DNA of 64,000 nt. It comes from Zantedeschia hybrid cultivar (taxonomy: Eukaryota; Streptophyta; Magnoliopsida; Alismatales; Araceae). Positions 1 to 12,791 of the stretch are shown here, in pieces (within the stretch, counting starts at the first letter, position 1; the number at the start of each line of letters is the position of its first letter). The notes below the pieces were generated by a model. It ran no database searches and had not been told where the DNA came from. It was given only the letters and a program-made list of their open reading frames with translations. Location: positions 59,065,501-59,129,500 of the forward strand of contig JARZZO010000016.1 in the NCBI GenBank assembly GCA_030544215.1. Reading direction: 5' to 3'. The position numbers were made by a program, and so were the translations under genes.

Positions 1-919
1 AGAACAAGGAACAAACACAGTTAAATGTACCCAAGCATGCATTCAAGCAATATTACTGAATCCAGTACTATAGTGATAACACACAAGAAGGTAATTATGA
101 TTGTGATCACTCATTTAGGAGAGTGCACGAGGGTAAATTGGACAAAGAGCACAGTTGATTCGTTGATTCCTCTTACAAACCACAAAACTCTGGTGTTGAG
201 TTTGAAGGGGCTCAAGATCATAAGCACTGACCACAACTGAAATTAACCTAAGGCTATTATATAACCGCTCCAACAATTCCACAGTGAGTTGTCCGATGAG
301 AACATGTGGAAGAAAGCCAAAACATGAATCAGTTGTATAACAGTAAATACCCACAGGAATTATATGACCAAGAAAGGGAATTGAAGAATAAAGTTAGAAA
401 GAAACATCTATTCTTGAACAGTTTGGAGTTTCATATCCATGGATAGGGAAATTTGATCACTTTCAATATAAAAGATGGAGATTGTGTTTGGATCAAGTGA
501 AGGTTATAAGAAAGGTGATGTTATGGATTTCATGCACTAGGAGGACACAATTCAACAAAAAGGCGGCCTTTTGGATTGCTGCTGCTGACGGTGAGAATTA
601 AGCACAGGGTTGCAACAGAGAAGAAATTAAGATGAGTTAATTAAGTAGGGAGGGGAAGCCCATTTCACGACCCAACAGGCTCCCAATTCGTTAACCTAGG
701 ACAACAAGCAACAAGTGCTATTATTCTTCCTCTTACATTTGGTAGACTTGAGGGCTTTGAAGAGTTGAGAAGAAACAAATGGAATTGGAAGGAATTAATT
801 AATTAGGAGTGCTCATGGAATCACATGAGGAGAATTCTTTTCTATGATGGAAATATTTGGAAGAGAAATATATGTGCTAAGTAACCAGTATGATTGTGTT
901 TGGGTGTGTAGATACTTGC
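1..919 (-). other. Intron 1 of the IDD gene (partial)
   Basis: This stretch follows exon 1 of the minus-strand IDD gene and runs to the window edge. I see no zinc-finger exon on either strand, so the second exon must lie to the left of the window and the first intron exceeds 900 bp. It is A/T-rich non-coding DNA with only short spurious frames. Confidence 0.6.
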
Positions 920-1088
920 TTGGTGTTCCTGGCAGGTTCCTTTTCCTTTTCTGAGGGGCCGGCGGCGGCGGCGCAGCTGCAGAAGAAGTCGGTGTGGAGG
1001 ACGACGGTGCCGGCGGCGGCTGCAGCTGATGTCGAAGGTCTTCCTCTCTGATGCCAAAGAAGGGAGCTGACGACGAAGCCGCTGCCAT
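920..1088 (-). CDS. Exon 1 of an INDETERMINATE DOMAIN (IDD) C2H2 zinc-finger transcription factor, partial
   Basis: The ATG at 1088 opens a 56-codon exon that begins MAAASSSAPFFGIREED, has a Pro/Ser/Ala-rich linker (PPPAPSSSTPTSSAAAPPPP) and ends with KRKRNLPGTP. This is the N-terminus of plant IDD proteins, nuclear DNA-binding regulators of development and metabolism. The KKKRNxPGxP stretch is the conserved nuclear-localisation segment just before the four-finger ID domain, and family genes commonly have an intron there. The exon is 169 bp, so it ends in phase 1, which suits the usual next residue (Asn/Asp of xPDAEV). The boundary matches a GC-AG donor, GCAAGT, at 919-914; a GT donor four bases further (915) would add Ser-Lys. 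The zinc fingers are outside the window. The family call is confident; the splice site is not. Confidence 0.82.
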
Positions 1089-1529
1089 ATTCTCCCAAAT
1101 CCAAAACAAGATCCCACTAGCTAGCTAGCTAACACCCTTGCTTCCTCTTCACTGCTTCCCTCCCCTTCCCTTGTTATCTTCTGTTCTTCCAATCTGCACT
1201 GTGCTGTGCAGATCTAACCAAAATTCTCACTACCCAACATACGATATAAGCTCAATCACCCCTTTTGCTCTTCACATCGAGCGGACAGCACCTTTCTCTT
1301 TCCTTTGCAACCTCAAGAGCGCTAGAAACCAAAGAAAGGCAAGAGAAAAGAAGACCCAAGCATCCAAGTGTACGGGCCGGCCTGCGTTTCTCTGTCTGTG
1401 CGCGTGGGATCTACTACCCACAAGCGCCCTCCCAAAAGCTTCCAAACTCCACCCGAGGACTCCCCTCAGATTGACAAGCGAACAAAGAAAACCGGAAAAC
1501 AAAACAAACAGTTGCTCTCAAAACTAGTT

Positions 1530-1618
<89 letters not shown>

Positions 1619-2836
1619 ACATAAGAAAGGAAAAAAAGCATAAACAAGACAACCCAACAAGGCAACAGCCCCTTTTCTTCGGCTTGCAGCCGCCTCTTCC
1701 TCTCCTTCTCCTCCTCCTCTCAGCACTCCGACTACTGCTTTGTTATGGAGGCTTCGCCAGTGGTATGTGGAGTGAGAATTATGTGATTTCTTTCAACTTC
1801 CTTACCATACTTTTCCACTCCTTGATGCTGTGGTCTGGGCTTCTGGGGATTTCCCCCTCTCCCAGTTTTCCTTGACCCATGGTAGCCAAATGGATCCTTT
1901 CAAAACCCAAGAAAGGTAAACATGAGAGAGAGGGGGGGTGCTCTCGATGGTATGGTGCCCTCACGCAGGCAGGCAAGCTGTGTCGCTATGCGCCGATGGA
2001 TTGGGGCCACCGGCCTGCCGTGGGCCTCGCAGCCCCTGCCCCCCATCTCCTCGGTTCACATCTCATCCTCCGCGTGTCCGGACAAGCCATCCCCCACCCG
2101 TCCTTGTAAAGAAAAATCTCAGCTTTTTGAATTTAAATCTCCACTCATATTCCTCAATGATAGAACCCAAAACTTACTACTAACATTCACAGACAGCGGC
2201 GGCTGCTACGTTAACCCACATGGCAATCCTCCACAACCCGGTGTGTACTGTGTTCTTCCCTTGTGCCATGAGGAACTCCACGTTCCCTGCCCTACAAGGC
2301 TGACTTGACTTGTAGCCCTGTAGTCTTTCACTTCAGGGCAACGCCATCCTGGTGCCATTGTGGACAGTTTGACGTGTGGGGAAGCCAAGGGGAAGGGGCG
2401 GCGATGATGAGGTAGATGCCATGAGCCTGAGACCAGATAGAGCCAACCCCCACCCCCTCCCCTCCTGTGTAGGCCTCTGCATGTCGTCAGTAATTATACC
2501 ACTTTTTGAACATATAGTCTCTGAAGAGATTCTTCCTGATGGGGACTCTTTTACGTGGGCTTTGAGACAGTGACAAATACCAAACTCCCCTTCCCCACAG
2601 GAACCCTCTTTTGCTAGATCTCGGAGAAATATCTGTTGCACCGTTCATACCGCAGTGTAAGGCACTCGCTCTGATTGACAAGATCCAACGTACGTAATTA
2701 CTGTACTTTCTCTCTTAAAGGGGTATGAAAGGATTTAATTCCTCATATGCCCACCCTTTACGGGGCGTTTTTGGCCCCCCTCCCCCACTCTTTACCAACC
2801 CTCTACAGTCCGCCGAAGACGGTATCTCAATTTATT
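1089..2836 (-). promoter_or_regulatory. 5' leader and proximal upstream region of the IDD gene
   Basis: This region is upstream of the IDD ATG on the minus strand. It holds a long CT tract (AG on the plus strand), C/T-rich blocks and, between 1,930 and 2,100, a GC-rich stretch. No frame here resembles a known protein. I cannot place the transcription start or a TATA box with certainty. The assignment as leader and promoter is inferred from position. Confidence 0.45.
1533..1616. repeat. (AG)42 microsatellite
   Basis: An uninterrupted 84-bp AG run, which reads as CT in the direction of the IDD gene and lies about 445 bp upstream of its ATG. CT/GA microsatellites are frequent in plant 5' leaders. 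The Arg-Glu and Ser-Leu repeat frames seen here are products of this run and are not genes. Confidence 0.97.
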
Positions 2837-3480
2837 TATTAACGAGTCCAAATTGTCTCAGTATAACATTAGATCGAACTTCAACAGTAACCAATCTCAA
2901 GATGCCATGTGTAAAGTAAGTTCGTCATTTAAGGTGCATCCCACCGAAGTTGGTAATTTTTTCTTTGTTCTCGATTCAGACTTTTAATACGATGTAGAAC
3001 ACTTAAATATTACTAAGAGTACAAAATTATAACAATAATTTAAAATACATTCCAATGTGTATTTGGATACAACCTAAATTACTGTACGAATATTACAGTA
3101 GGGTGTATTACATTGGAGTGTATTTTAAATTAATAGTTGTAGTCTTGTGCTCTTGATAGTATTTAAGTGCTCTGTGTTATATTACGTTGAGGTGTATTTT
3201 AAATTATAATTATATTATTGTGCTCTTGGTAGTATTTAAGTGTTTTGTGTTATATTACATTAGGGTGTTTCAAATTATAGTTGTAATCTTGTGTTCTCGA
3301 AGGTATTTAAGTGTTCTGTGTCGTATTAGAAATTTGTTGAACCGAGAATAAAAAAAAAGTTACCAACTTCAGTGGGATGCATCTCAAATGGCGAACCTAT
3401 TTTACACATGGCGTTCCGAGACTGGTTACTGCTGGAGTCTAGTCTAATGTTGTACTGAGAAGATCCGGACTCTTTATTAA
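2837..3480. mobile_element. Foldback MITE-like element with long inverted repeats
   Basis: The left arm (about 2,837-3,060) and right arm (about 3,265-3,480) are imperfect inverted copies. Matching landmarks are TAACGAGTCC against GGACTCTTTATTA, AGTATAACATTAGA against TCTAATGTTGTACT, CCATGTGTAAA against TTTACACATGG, and GCATCCCACCGAAGTTGG against CCAACTTCAGTGGGATGC. There is no coding capacity. The long arms suggest a Mutator-type or foldback MITE, but I could not define a clean target-site duplication, so the ends are approximate. Confidence 0.7.
3104..3330 (+). repeat. Three tandem units of about 75 bp
   Basis: Three diverged units start near 3,107, 3,183 and 3,257. Each runs from TTAC(A/G)TT, through a TTTAAATTA-like block, to TGTGCTCTTG, TATTTAAGTG and CTGTGTTATA. 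The array lies inside the foldback element and overlaps its right arm. Confidence 0.65.
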
Positions 3481-4735
3481 TCTGCTAATCTGATGGAACT
3501 CACGCATGAATGCACTGCATTACAGTAAGTATATATTTCTCCTTCACATGTACATATTGTAGGGTAAATAACACCATATATATGTTTCTGATCACCACCA
3601 CATCCATACAATCCAAGGTTTCAAGTGGGAGAGATGGATCGATGCAGCCTTCATGGTATGATCGAGCGACATCAAGGCCTGGTGAGTCCTTTTTCTCTCT
3701 TCCATGTGTATTTGCCCTCGATAGTCCTCTTGGGGGCCATGTTTTTCGTACTAAAACTGTGAAGGCTGTCGATGGGGACGACCGACGAGGGGGGGCCCTA
3801 AAGATTCCCGCGGACGGCGGTGGTCCTCAGTTTCCCTACTCCTTGTAGCAAGACTCCAAAGCTTCACGGCACTTAACTGATGTTTCCACTAGATTGCATG
3901 GCTCCCTCCTCAGTTTTTTACCTTGTTATATATGTTCCTTCTCCCCCCAAGTACTTTGTTTAAGCTTGTACTCCTCTCTGTGTGTGCATGATTGGTTAAC
4001 AGACAAAGTAGGAAGAGGATGAGTGAGGAAATTTTGATCTTGGACTAGTCAGAAATATTGCCACTAAGCAGCTAGCAGCTGCTTGGTTGCTACATGCCTA
4101 TCCACGGCCGACCGCCCGCAGCCACCGCATGACAGCACATCAGAGGAATCTCTTCAAATTCTCCGACAGGAGGAAGAACACCCCATCTTGCTCTCCTAAC
4201 ATGCCCCAGTCAGGATTTTTCTTCAAAAGAATAAACCCAAGATGCATGCCAGCGAGATGGAAGATTAGTGCATGCCTTCCTCTTCTTGGATCTCTTCTCC
4301 TCCTCTTGGGGCACGTCAGTTCTATGCATACATCAATTTATATATGTCCTAATACATAAAAGAAAAGTGTGAAAAAACTGCTAGCTTTTTGACGTACCCT
4401 CACAAAACTACATTTTTTTTTTTTTTTGTAAGTGATCCAAACAATGATCAATCTCATCTAGGCACGCAATTGATAACCAAGAACTTAGATTATTTGGCTG
4501 ATTATTGTTTTGTATGTTGGTTAATTATGACAGTCGTTTTAAATCTTCTTGACATGTATAGTGGATAAAGTAAATGGTGTAAATTTTTATAAATTAAATG
4601 CATGTATATGTATTAAAGATCCGACCATCCAAACTATCAATCTTTCTAAATTTATTGCATAATTAACGGATCAGATAGTTACATATCCACGATAGATTCG
4701 CACTGGATCCGACAAGTTTGCACTTTACATTATTG
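3481..4735. other. Intergenic, no gene recognised
   Basis: Short GC-richer patches near 3,600-3,850 and 4,090-4,320 give frames of about 90-110 codons. None resembles a protein family I know, and none has convincing exon structure. I see nothing else here. Confidence 0.5.
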
Positions 4736-4858
4736 ATTGGAGTCTAACAGTACTAAAAAAAAATAAAAAATCAAACATTACAAAAAACCTTTTTATATGA
4801 TCTCAAAATTTAATAAATATTTATATTCTTTTTCTTCTAGTACTGTTGGACTCCGGTA
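4736..4858. mobile_element. Small MITE-like inverted-repeat element
   Basis: The arm GGAGTCTAACAGTACT near 4,739-4,754 is matched by AGTACTGTTGGACTCC at about 4,839-4,854 in inverted orientation, with an A/T-rich centre. The size (about 120 bp) and terminal inverted repeats fit a short MITE. I could not confirm a flanking duplication. Confidence 0.55.
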
Positions 4859-5489
4859 CAAGTGTATACTAAAAAGATCTCCTCTCAATTAAGAACCGTC
4901 AAAATGCTGAGATCACGGATGCCTCGCGTATGACAGCCCTCCGATCGGTGTCCTTCGGCTGACTGTAGCTTGCACAGACTGCCGAAAGAGAACTGTTTAA
5001 CCAGGGTCACCGGCCATGACGATGGCCTCGTGTACTGTGCACATGCATGCAGTTTGCTTGGTCAAACATCCTATCTAATATATAGATATATAGAGAGAGA
5101 AGGATGCTAAGTGGGGACCATGGTTTGGACCTCATCTAATAATTTCTTAATCGTTGTTCAAAATTAAAATCTTAGAGAATGAAAATAAGCTGCAGGATAA
5201 TTGATATTATTTTTAATTTTTAATTATCTTTTTAAAATTTTAAGACCCTTCAATCATAAAGATCTGAAATGGCATTTAATCGAATAACTATGGTTAAAGT
5301 TCGTAATCAGGCGATCAACATTAAATCCCAAGAAAGGGGAACAACCTTAAGGAATAACTTGAATATTTTAAATTTATGATAATTTCCATTTTTTCCAATA
5401 TAAGGTCTAAAATGGCCGTATTGTCTCCTCGTGCAATTTCCCAACATTCTTAGCCCTCTGTTTTATTTGCCACGTGCATATTAAATTAG

Positions 5490-8400
5490 AATTTTTTAGA
5501 TATCGATCTCTATAATATAGTGAATTTCAAATAATTTTTGTATTTTACATATTTTGATATTAGTCCTTATATACTTATCGAAATAAGTCTTCATATCTTA
5601 TATATTTTGATATTAGTCTTTATACACAAACTTTTTAGTTTTTAATCCCTACTTTTTGCTTCCCCCAATTTTCTTGACACTATTATAGTTGAACATGAGT
5701 TTACGTTTTACTTACTCTACAAAGTCACTTATACCTTTACTTAAATTTTGAGTCTTACTTGTTACACTGTTAGCCCGTTCTGCACCAACTAATGCAGCCA
5801 AAGTGAAAAAAATAAAAAGAATTTATACCTTGCTCTGAATATGTCACATCTCTTTTTTGGGCAATGCTACCTCATATCATATTAGAGTAGTCTTAGAAAG
5901 TTTGCAAAATATATTTGCTAAACCATTCGTTCACATACACGAATACTAATATAATTATATTAAATTCATTAATGAAAATCTATTTAATTACATGAACAAT
6001 CACCTAAGTTTCAGTCTTGAAATTTACAACTAAAACTTTGATAATTTACATCATAAATTGAGATTTCACACAGTAGAACCTACAATTTTGACACAGTAGA
6101 ACTTTATAGCCAAGATCCTCAAAAGTTTTAGCGTTTATTCCCTTCTAAGTCTCTTATTAGATATTCTCCTAAAAAATATTATAACTGGATGTACGAGTTT
6201 ACAACTCAGAATCAGAATAAAAAATATGTCTACACTTATAATAAAATTTATAAAGTATATGATAATTCTAAATATTACATGATCTGTAGTCAAATCATAA
6301 AAGCATAGAATAATTTAAATATGATACGATGTGCAATCAATATTATACATATAACCTTACTTAAAGAGTAAACAAAGATTACGATTTTTATATGCCACAG
6401 TTTATAATTATATATACATTTCATAAATTATGCAATTCAAATTGTATCTTACATTTCAATCTTGCAAATGATCTATTCATATTATGCATACCTATCTGCA
6501 TTCAGTGAGTGGATTGGGTTCATATTCATGCATAATCATTTCATAACAGCATATCAAATTCACACATATACAAGCATGCAATTTATGTTCAACTAAAATA
6601 ATTTTTTAGTTCTACGTATCTTCGGACATATATCTAACCATAACATAAGAAGTTGTGACTTGAGTATCTATACAATTGAGTTCATCTATCAAGGTACGGT
6701 GTAGAATTTGAGGTCAATACCTTACATTTCACTGAATTAAAGTTTAGTTATTTCAGAATTTTAATCCCTTCGCAATTCAAAGTTCGACGTTGGCTTTTTA
6801 TTGTTTCTCTGTCATCCTCGGGTCGTATTTACCACAATGGATACTTATTATGGGTTAGTTCTTTCTCTTTTAAGGTGGCGTTGTCCATACATACTTAAAA
6901 TTATAAATACTTTCTTACATAATAGTTATGTTATGCACAATTTAATTTGAAGCATATTCATAGTTTAAAATAGACTTTTATAATATATTTATAACTATAA
7001 TCAATTCTAAAATCATAAATAAATAGTTAATTGAAAAATAGCATCTACCATTATGATCATGATAGTTTCAATGATAAACCATCCGTACAATTGAAATATC
7101 TTTTAACAACATGTTTCATACTCATGAATGACAAAACTTATTTTTCTAAAGTTAAAATAGAAGTTAAAATAATTTAAATAACAATTAACATGAGATTGGT
7201 TCATCGTACACATACTTTAGATAAAAGAAAACACCGCAAACTTTAAGTATTCCTTACTGTTTGGAAGTACCCAAACCTTAGAATCTTCTTCCTGCACCTT
7301 TTTCCTCCACTTCTCTTTCTCTATCTCTAATTTTCTAGATTTTATGTAGAAAGAATTAGATATTTTTTTATCTAAACTCAATTAAAACCCATTACAGAAT
7401 TGTCTAGATCTTAACACAATCGTAGACCACACAATAGAAGTCTAGATGTCCCTCACGAGTCATTTTTTGAAGTGGCAGAAACAAATAATTTATAGGTGTT
7501 TTAGGAATGCTACAATAATACTAATTGATATATCTGTTCAGTAATTGATATGTTATTTTGTAATTAATAACTTATTGTTACAGTAAATATCGATTATAGT
7601 TATAATCGATTACAGATTATTCTCTAATTGATAACCTACTGCTATAGTAATTGATTATAACTTTGATTAATGTTATCACTGCAGTAACACTAATTGATAT
7701 GTGTTTTGTAATTAATAAGTGGTTGTCTAATTGATAAGTCAATTGATTATAACTTTGATTAATATTATCGCTATATTAATACTAATTGATATATATTATA
7801 TAATTGATAAGTTGTTCTTTAATTGATAACTTAATCAATTGTAGCTTCGATTAATGTTATCGCTATAATAACAGTAATTGATATACGTTATGTAATTAAT
7901 AAGTTATTATTTAATTGATAACTTAATCGATTATAACTTCGATTAATATTATTTTTATAGTAACACTACTTGATATGTGTTCTGTAATTAACAAGTTATT
8001 CTTTAATTGATTAACTGATCTTTCTATCTATTTGTTGAGTTAACTGAGTGACTTCTATCAATTAACTAAACTCTCTTCAACATAACTAATTTTTCAATAC
8101 TTATTATTTATTTATTTTATTATTATTATTTATATTATTATTATTTATTATTTTCTTCTTCTTTTCTTTCTCCCCCTTTCTTAACTTTAGGTCGATTATA
8201 CGGCTCATATGGAACTTAAATTTTGTAGTTTATCTTAGAACCAAGCACAAAATTTTTGTTAGTTATTTGAGTCCTATTTTAGCCTGTCTAATCAATTATA
8301 TGAGATTAGTTAATTTCTGAATTTTCTTATTCTAAAAATTTGTTATATTTTTAATAAATTATTTGTCCACCTAAACTGACTAAGACTAATTTATTCAGCT

Positions 8401-8725
8401 AAATTAAACTAATATGTCCCCTTGATTTGTGATCAGACGATCTAAAAAAATATGAAAAAGTAAAAAATTATCATTAGGATTGACCAGTTAAGATCATTTT
8501 TGTTATTCATTGAGACACGATTTTTTATTTTCTAGAGTCATTTCAAATATTTCCATCTGTTTTAATATTGGTTTGAAGAATATTATGTGAATATTTTTTT
8601 TTTTAAAAGATTCTTAACTAGTACGATTTATTACTAAATTATATTAAATTTATAAAAATTAATATCAAAATATTCAAGATATAAGAATTAATTTCGAATT
8701 CACTGTGTTTATAGGAATCAATATC
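5490..8725. mobile_element. Possible DNA-transposon remnant bounded by diverged inverted repeats
   Basis: The segment near 5,500-5,575 (GATCTCTATAATATAGTG, then TATTTTGATATTAGTCC) resembles the reverse complement of 8,650-8,725 (ending GTTTATAGGAATCAATATC) at roughly 70% by eye. The interior is very A/T-rich with no coding frames, but holds the tandem array at 7.5-8.0 kb. It could be a decayed non-autonomous element, or the A/T-rich similarity could be chance. Confidence 0.3.
7510..8010 (+). repeat. A/T-rich tandem array, about five units of 90-100 bp
   Basis: Diverged units carry the sequence ACTAATTGATATGTGTT or close variants, then TGTAATTAATAAGTT and a TTGATTATAACTTCGATT-like block. Recognisable unit starts are near 7,526, 7,687, 7,789, 7,870 and 7,963. 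The units are too diverged for an active satellite. Confidence 0.65.
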
Positions 8726-8792
8726 AAAACAACCATTTAAATTAATCATAGAAGCTCTTCATTCCCATAGACAATTAGTGTGGAGTGCTATA

Positions 8793-9030
8793 GTGTGGTC
8801 AGGCCCCTTTGTGTGGCCTGACCGCATAGCATGATGTATGTTCCATCAAAGATCAGATGGCGCGCTGTGTTGGACGTTATGGCAGAAATTTGTATAAGTT
8901 AAAAATAATTCTAACTCATAAGAATCTTTAAAATAATATTTTTTGAAAAATATACAGTGCGCCGTCCGATTGAAGATCAGATGACACGCGGCGCCATGCC
9001 GTTAAAGTGCACTAAAGTATCTGACCACAT
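8793..9030. mobile_element. MITE-like element with 9-bp inverted ends
   Basis: TGTGGTCAG at 8,794-8,802 is matched by CTGACCACA at 9,021-9,029. The left end also folds on itself (GGTCAGGCC against GGCCTGACC, 8,797-8,823). Two related inner blocks (GATCAGATGGCGCGC and GATCAGATGACACGC) suggest internal duplication. It is non-coding, and a target duplication was not established. Confidence 0.4.
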
Positions 9031-9370
9031 GTTAATACTCATCTATAGCTAGTAGCACTATAATCCAAACTCAGGGGCTCCCGGCAACAGGGTACTATTC
9101 CAGCACATCCGATAACTACACCATGTCTAAGCTGCAGGAGCGGAAACAAAACCCAACCTAAGTTAAAAAAAATATTGCCAAGACATTCCCTTCGGGTCAT
9201 GGGGCATTTTTTCTGGAAGAAGGGAACAGAAGCAAGTGAGCAACCCAACCAAAAGCGAAAAAATAAATGATTCCAAGACATTCTCTTGGGTTCTCGGGCA
9301 TTAATATTTTGGGGGGAAAACAAACCAAAATTATTTCTTTATTTAATTGGGGTATGGAATGCCGTATTTT

Positions 9371-9515
9371 GTAGCCTAGTGTAGCTTAGTTGTTAAAGTT
9401 GTAATTTAATATATGAGCCTATGCGTTATCGGTTTCCTTGTGTTCGGATTCCTGCTCTGATCAGCTTCAGGGAGTAATCACGTGTGGATCCTAATTAAAC
9501 CCTCTAAAAAAGAAG
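9371..9515 (+). mobile_element. SINE-like, tRNA-derived fragment
   Basis: GTAGCTTAGTTGTTAAAG resembles a Pol III A box, and TGTTCGGATTCC about 55 bp later resembles a B box. This order and spacing are typical of a tRNA-derived SINE head. No clear tail or flanking duplication was found. Confidence 0.35.
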
Positions 9516-9660
9516 TGAACAGTCGAGGCCAGCCTGTTTCCACCCACTAATAGAATGCAGGCTAGAGACTGGAATGTTAGATGGATGGCCATAGAGAGAA
9601 GCATCTTTATTAGCCGTTCTCAGACAGCTTTGAATGTTGCAGGATTTTTAATTGAAAAAT

Positions 9661-9813
9661 GATTCAATGAGTTCGACCTCACGGTAAGGTCGAATCCTAC
9701 AGTCAAAAATATTTTTTTACTTCACTCTCTGCGTAAAAATTAAAAGAAGCAAAAAAAAAAAATGTCTTTGACGGTAGAACTCGACTTCACCGTGAGATCG
9801 AACTCACTGAATC
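9661..9813. mobile_element. Foldback element with arms of about 60 bp
   Basis: The left arm starts GATTCAATGAGTTCGACCTC at 9,661. The right arm ends TCGAACTCACTGAATC at 9,813 and is its inverted copy. Each arm also contains its own small palindrome around TTCGACCTCACGGTAAGG. The spacer is A-rich. Confidence 0.7.
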
Positions 9814-9829
9814 ATCCTCTTCTTAATTC

Positions 9830-12560
9830 CCCATTGTTTATAATTTAAGTTGGCATGCCATCAATTATCTTCTTGGGAATGTTGTTGTTAGCATCACTTG
9901 TTCACTTATTATAGCATCCAATGTATCTGCGGACTGGCAGCACTGGCGGTGTCACCTAAACTAGCTCACATTGCCAACCTGAAGTTAATGTTCGAAATTG
10001 CCTTTGACTAGCTATAGTGAATCTAGGAGTTTTGGTTCGCATGCATGGTTTTGCACACGTGTGTGAGAGAGAGAGAGTATGAATATGACTCACATCTAGA
10101 TAAATGTGGAGGAAGAATACTTGACTATTATAAATTATTCTGTCATTCGTCAATTTTTATTAGAATAGAGATACTTTTAACATGAGAGCGAGATATCTTA
10201 TTCTTTGTTTTATTTAAGATTAGGCCCCAAATAGAAAAAACTAATATATCACATTTCACCACTTAATCTTCTGATTGTCAAATCATATTTTAGAAATTTT
10301 ATCAAATAATCTCCTATTTTACCCACTTATTCTGCTGTTAGATGGAGGCTTTGGGACTTCATCAATGTGAAATGGATGGGAACTTGCTGCATCTAACCAG
10401 GAGGGAAACATGCATACCTGTACCTTTAGGTGTTGCAAACGCCAATTGCATCATGTTTCGAAAGATGCCAACCTTGTCACAGAGAGGTCCTTGCTATGCG
10501 GCCACAAGAGACGAAACCCCACACAGGTATATGCGAATAAAGCACGGCATTCACACTTTCCGGACCTGCTAAATTAAATCCTTTCGTCTTCCTCAGTAGG
10601 GTTTTTAGCAGAAGCAAGGGCCTGCAGAGGTCTCCCACGAACATGTCTTCAAATGTAGACAAAAAACTCCAGGGATTATGTGAGTCTAAGAAAGCCCCAT
10701 CAGAATGCTAGAGGAGCTACCAAACAGCCTGTGGCTCAACTGTGTAGGCTCTTTCTCTTCACAGGAGAGATCTTAGATTTAAGTCCCAATTTTCCATGTC
10801 CCATGAGTTCACAAAGCCTATATTTGGGAGGGAATATTAATTGTCATCTGGGATGGGATTCTCGAGTGAATAATTGTCCGAAAAAAGGTGAAACTATCAC
10901 ATTTGTGTGGAAGAATTTTCCGTCCAAGGAGAATTATTGATGCGATTTGTATTTTTTTCTTTTTGGTCAGATGGCTTAGTGGCCAGGTATTGACAGATAT
11001 TTATAGAAGACTCAGATTTGAATCTCAGCAAGGGTTCAAGTTTTTCCACCTAAGGGCTGATTGTTCGGCATGAAGATTCTGCATAACAAGGCAAGTATTC
11101 TGGATTCAAGTCGATCTCCAGAGAAGTAATCCCGTGTCACATTAAAGTCGAATGTAAGAATGATTTTTAGGCTCCCGACAAGTCTGAATCCGAGACTTTG
11201 TAAAAAGAGACAATGGGTAAAGCCAACTGCTGTGCGCGATATTTCAGTGTCCATTTATACCATCTCCACTATAAAAACTTTGTAATATGACTAAAAGAAC
11301 AGTGCTAGAGCAGCGGTATAAATTAATCACAATGGCTAATACTGTTGGATACGCCATTGTTACTGCGTATGTGTTGATATGTGTGACCTGTATGTGAACG
11401 TGTACATGAAACCCCGCGACATGGTGACATTATGTTATCTTTGGCTTCTTCTCTTTGGTGCTGAGCACAACTTCTGAGCATGAACGCTAGCTCTGCCCTG
11501 GCGCCCATGGCCTCCAACCAGACTATTATGTTACTATGTCCATAAAAACTTAAAAGAGTGGTGCTTCATCTTGTTATGAGAAGAGCTCCCACTTATCAAT
11601 GAGTAAACCCTTGCTGCACTGATCCTCTGTGGATCGGTACAGTGCGTAAATAAAAAAGAAATATTATTTAAAATTTTTTAGGTAGGCCTCAAGATGTTCT
11701 ACATGTCTGCATAGGTCTTTTGGTTTGATTAAAATAAATAAATAAATAAAAAAGAACCTCAATAAACAGTAAAAAATGCTTCTAATGGGCCGAGTCAATA
11801 ACATTTTTTCAATTTTCAGATTTCTTTAGATCGTCTGATTGGAGATCGAACTGTACGAACGTATAAGACCTCAGATGTACTTAAAAAATTTAAAAATAAT
11901 TTTTTTGTTTACCCACTATACTAATGAGGATCAAGACAGCAAGTGTTACTCATTATCAATTTATGTGATACGAAGTGTCTCAAGAGAGTATCTTGTTGGA
12001 GTTGGGTCTACATGCTTTCTTATTAACGCTCTCTTTCATGTTATATTCAAGCCGACCTAGATAACATATAACAAACAATTATTTATAACAAATTAATAAG
12101 CATTAATTCTAGTTAAAGTAGGACATTGTATCGATCCATCGATCCAATCATTAAATTGTCTTAGTCTAACTAGAACGAAGCCACATCAGTTCAACACTTA
12201 AAGGATGTAAAAATAACATTTCTCCTCCCAAATTTGGATTCATGACTATAAGAAATTATTTATTATCTCACATATGAAGAATTGACCGGGCGGTGAAGCA
12301 GGAGACTCTAAAATATGGGCTGAATGTGTTGTCCACAAATCACAATCAAAGTGATGCCTATGGAGATAAGGAACCAAAGAAATATTCTGCTTGTCTGAAG
12401 TAGAGGTTTAGCTCTGGACCACAACTGGTCTTTTTTTCCCTCCTTAACCAAAGGAACCTTGCCAAAGAATTTCTTGTTCAAAGAGTTTATTAATACTGCA
12501 TTATTGCCCATTATATGACAGGTAGGGTATGTTTGGGAAGTGTTCTCCAGGTTTTAGCTT
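9830..12560. other. Intergenic with SINE-like pieces; no gene recognised
   Basis: Two more possible tRNA-derived heads are visible. One is near 10,729 (GTGGCTCAACTGTGTAGG, then AGATTTAAGTCCC) and one near 10,969 (GATGGCTTAGTGGCCAGG, then AGATTTGAATCTCAG). Frames of 60-90 codons occur between 10,340 and 11,520, but none resembles a known protein. Confidence 0.4.
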
Positions 12561-12561
12561 G

Positions 12562-12791
12562 GGTTTTTGCATATATAACTTTGAAAAACACCATATTTCC
12601 ATCTATACCTCCAACTCTCGCATATTGTTATTAATGCCCCTAAAATCGTAGAAATGTTGCCGTTATGCCGATTATTTTGATGGAGGAGTATAACCGCAAC
12701 ATTTGTGAAATTTTAAGGATATTGATAACAATGTGTGAGAGTTGAGGGTATAGATGCAAATAAAGTATTTTGCAGAAGTATATGTAAAACA
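12562..12791. mobile_element. MITE-like foldback element
   Basis: The left arm (about 12,562-12,668, with CATCTATACCTCCAACTCTC) and right arm (about 12,686-12,791, with GAGAGTTGAGGGTATAGATG) are imperfect inverted copies over roughly 100 bp, leaving almost no spacer. It is non-coding, and the target duplication is unclear. Confidence 0.65.

Noticed and set aside
1368..1726. Arg-Glu and Ser-Leu repeat proteins
   Set aside because: They are produced only by the AG microsatellite.
10342..11254. Several frames of 60-90 codons
   Set aside because: No homology that I recognise; they overlap SINE-like pieces and lack exon structure.
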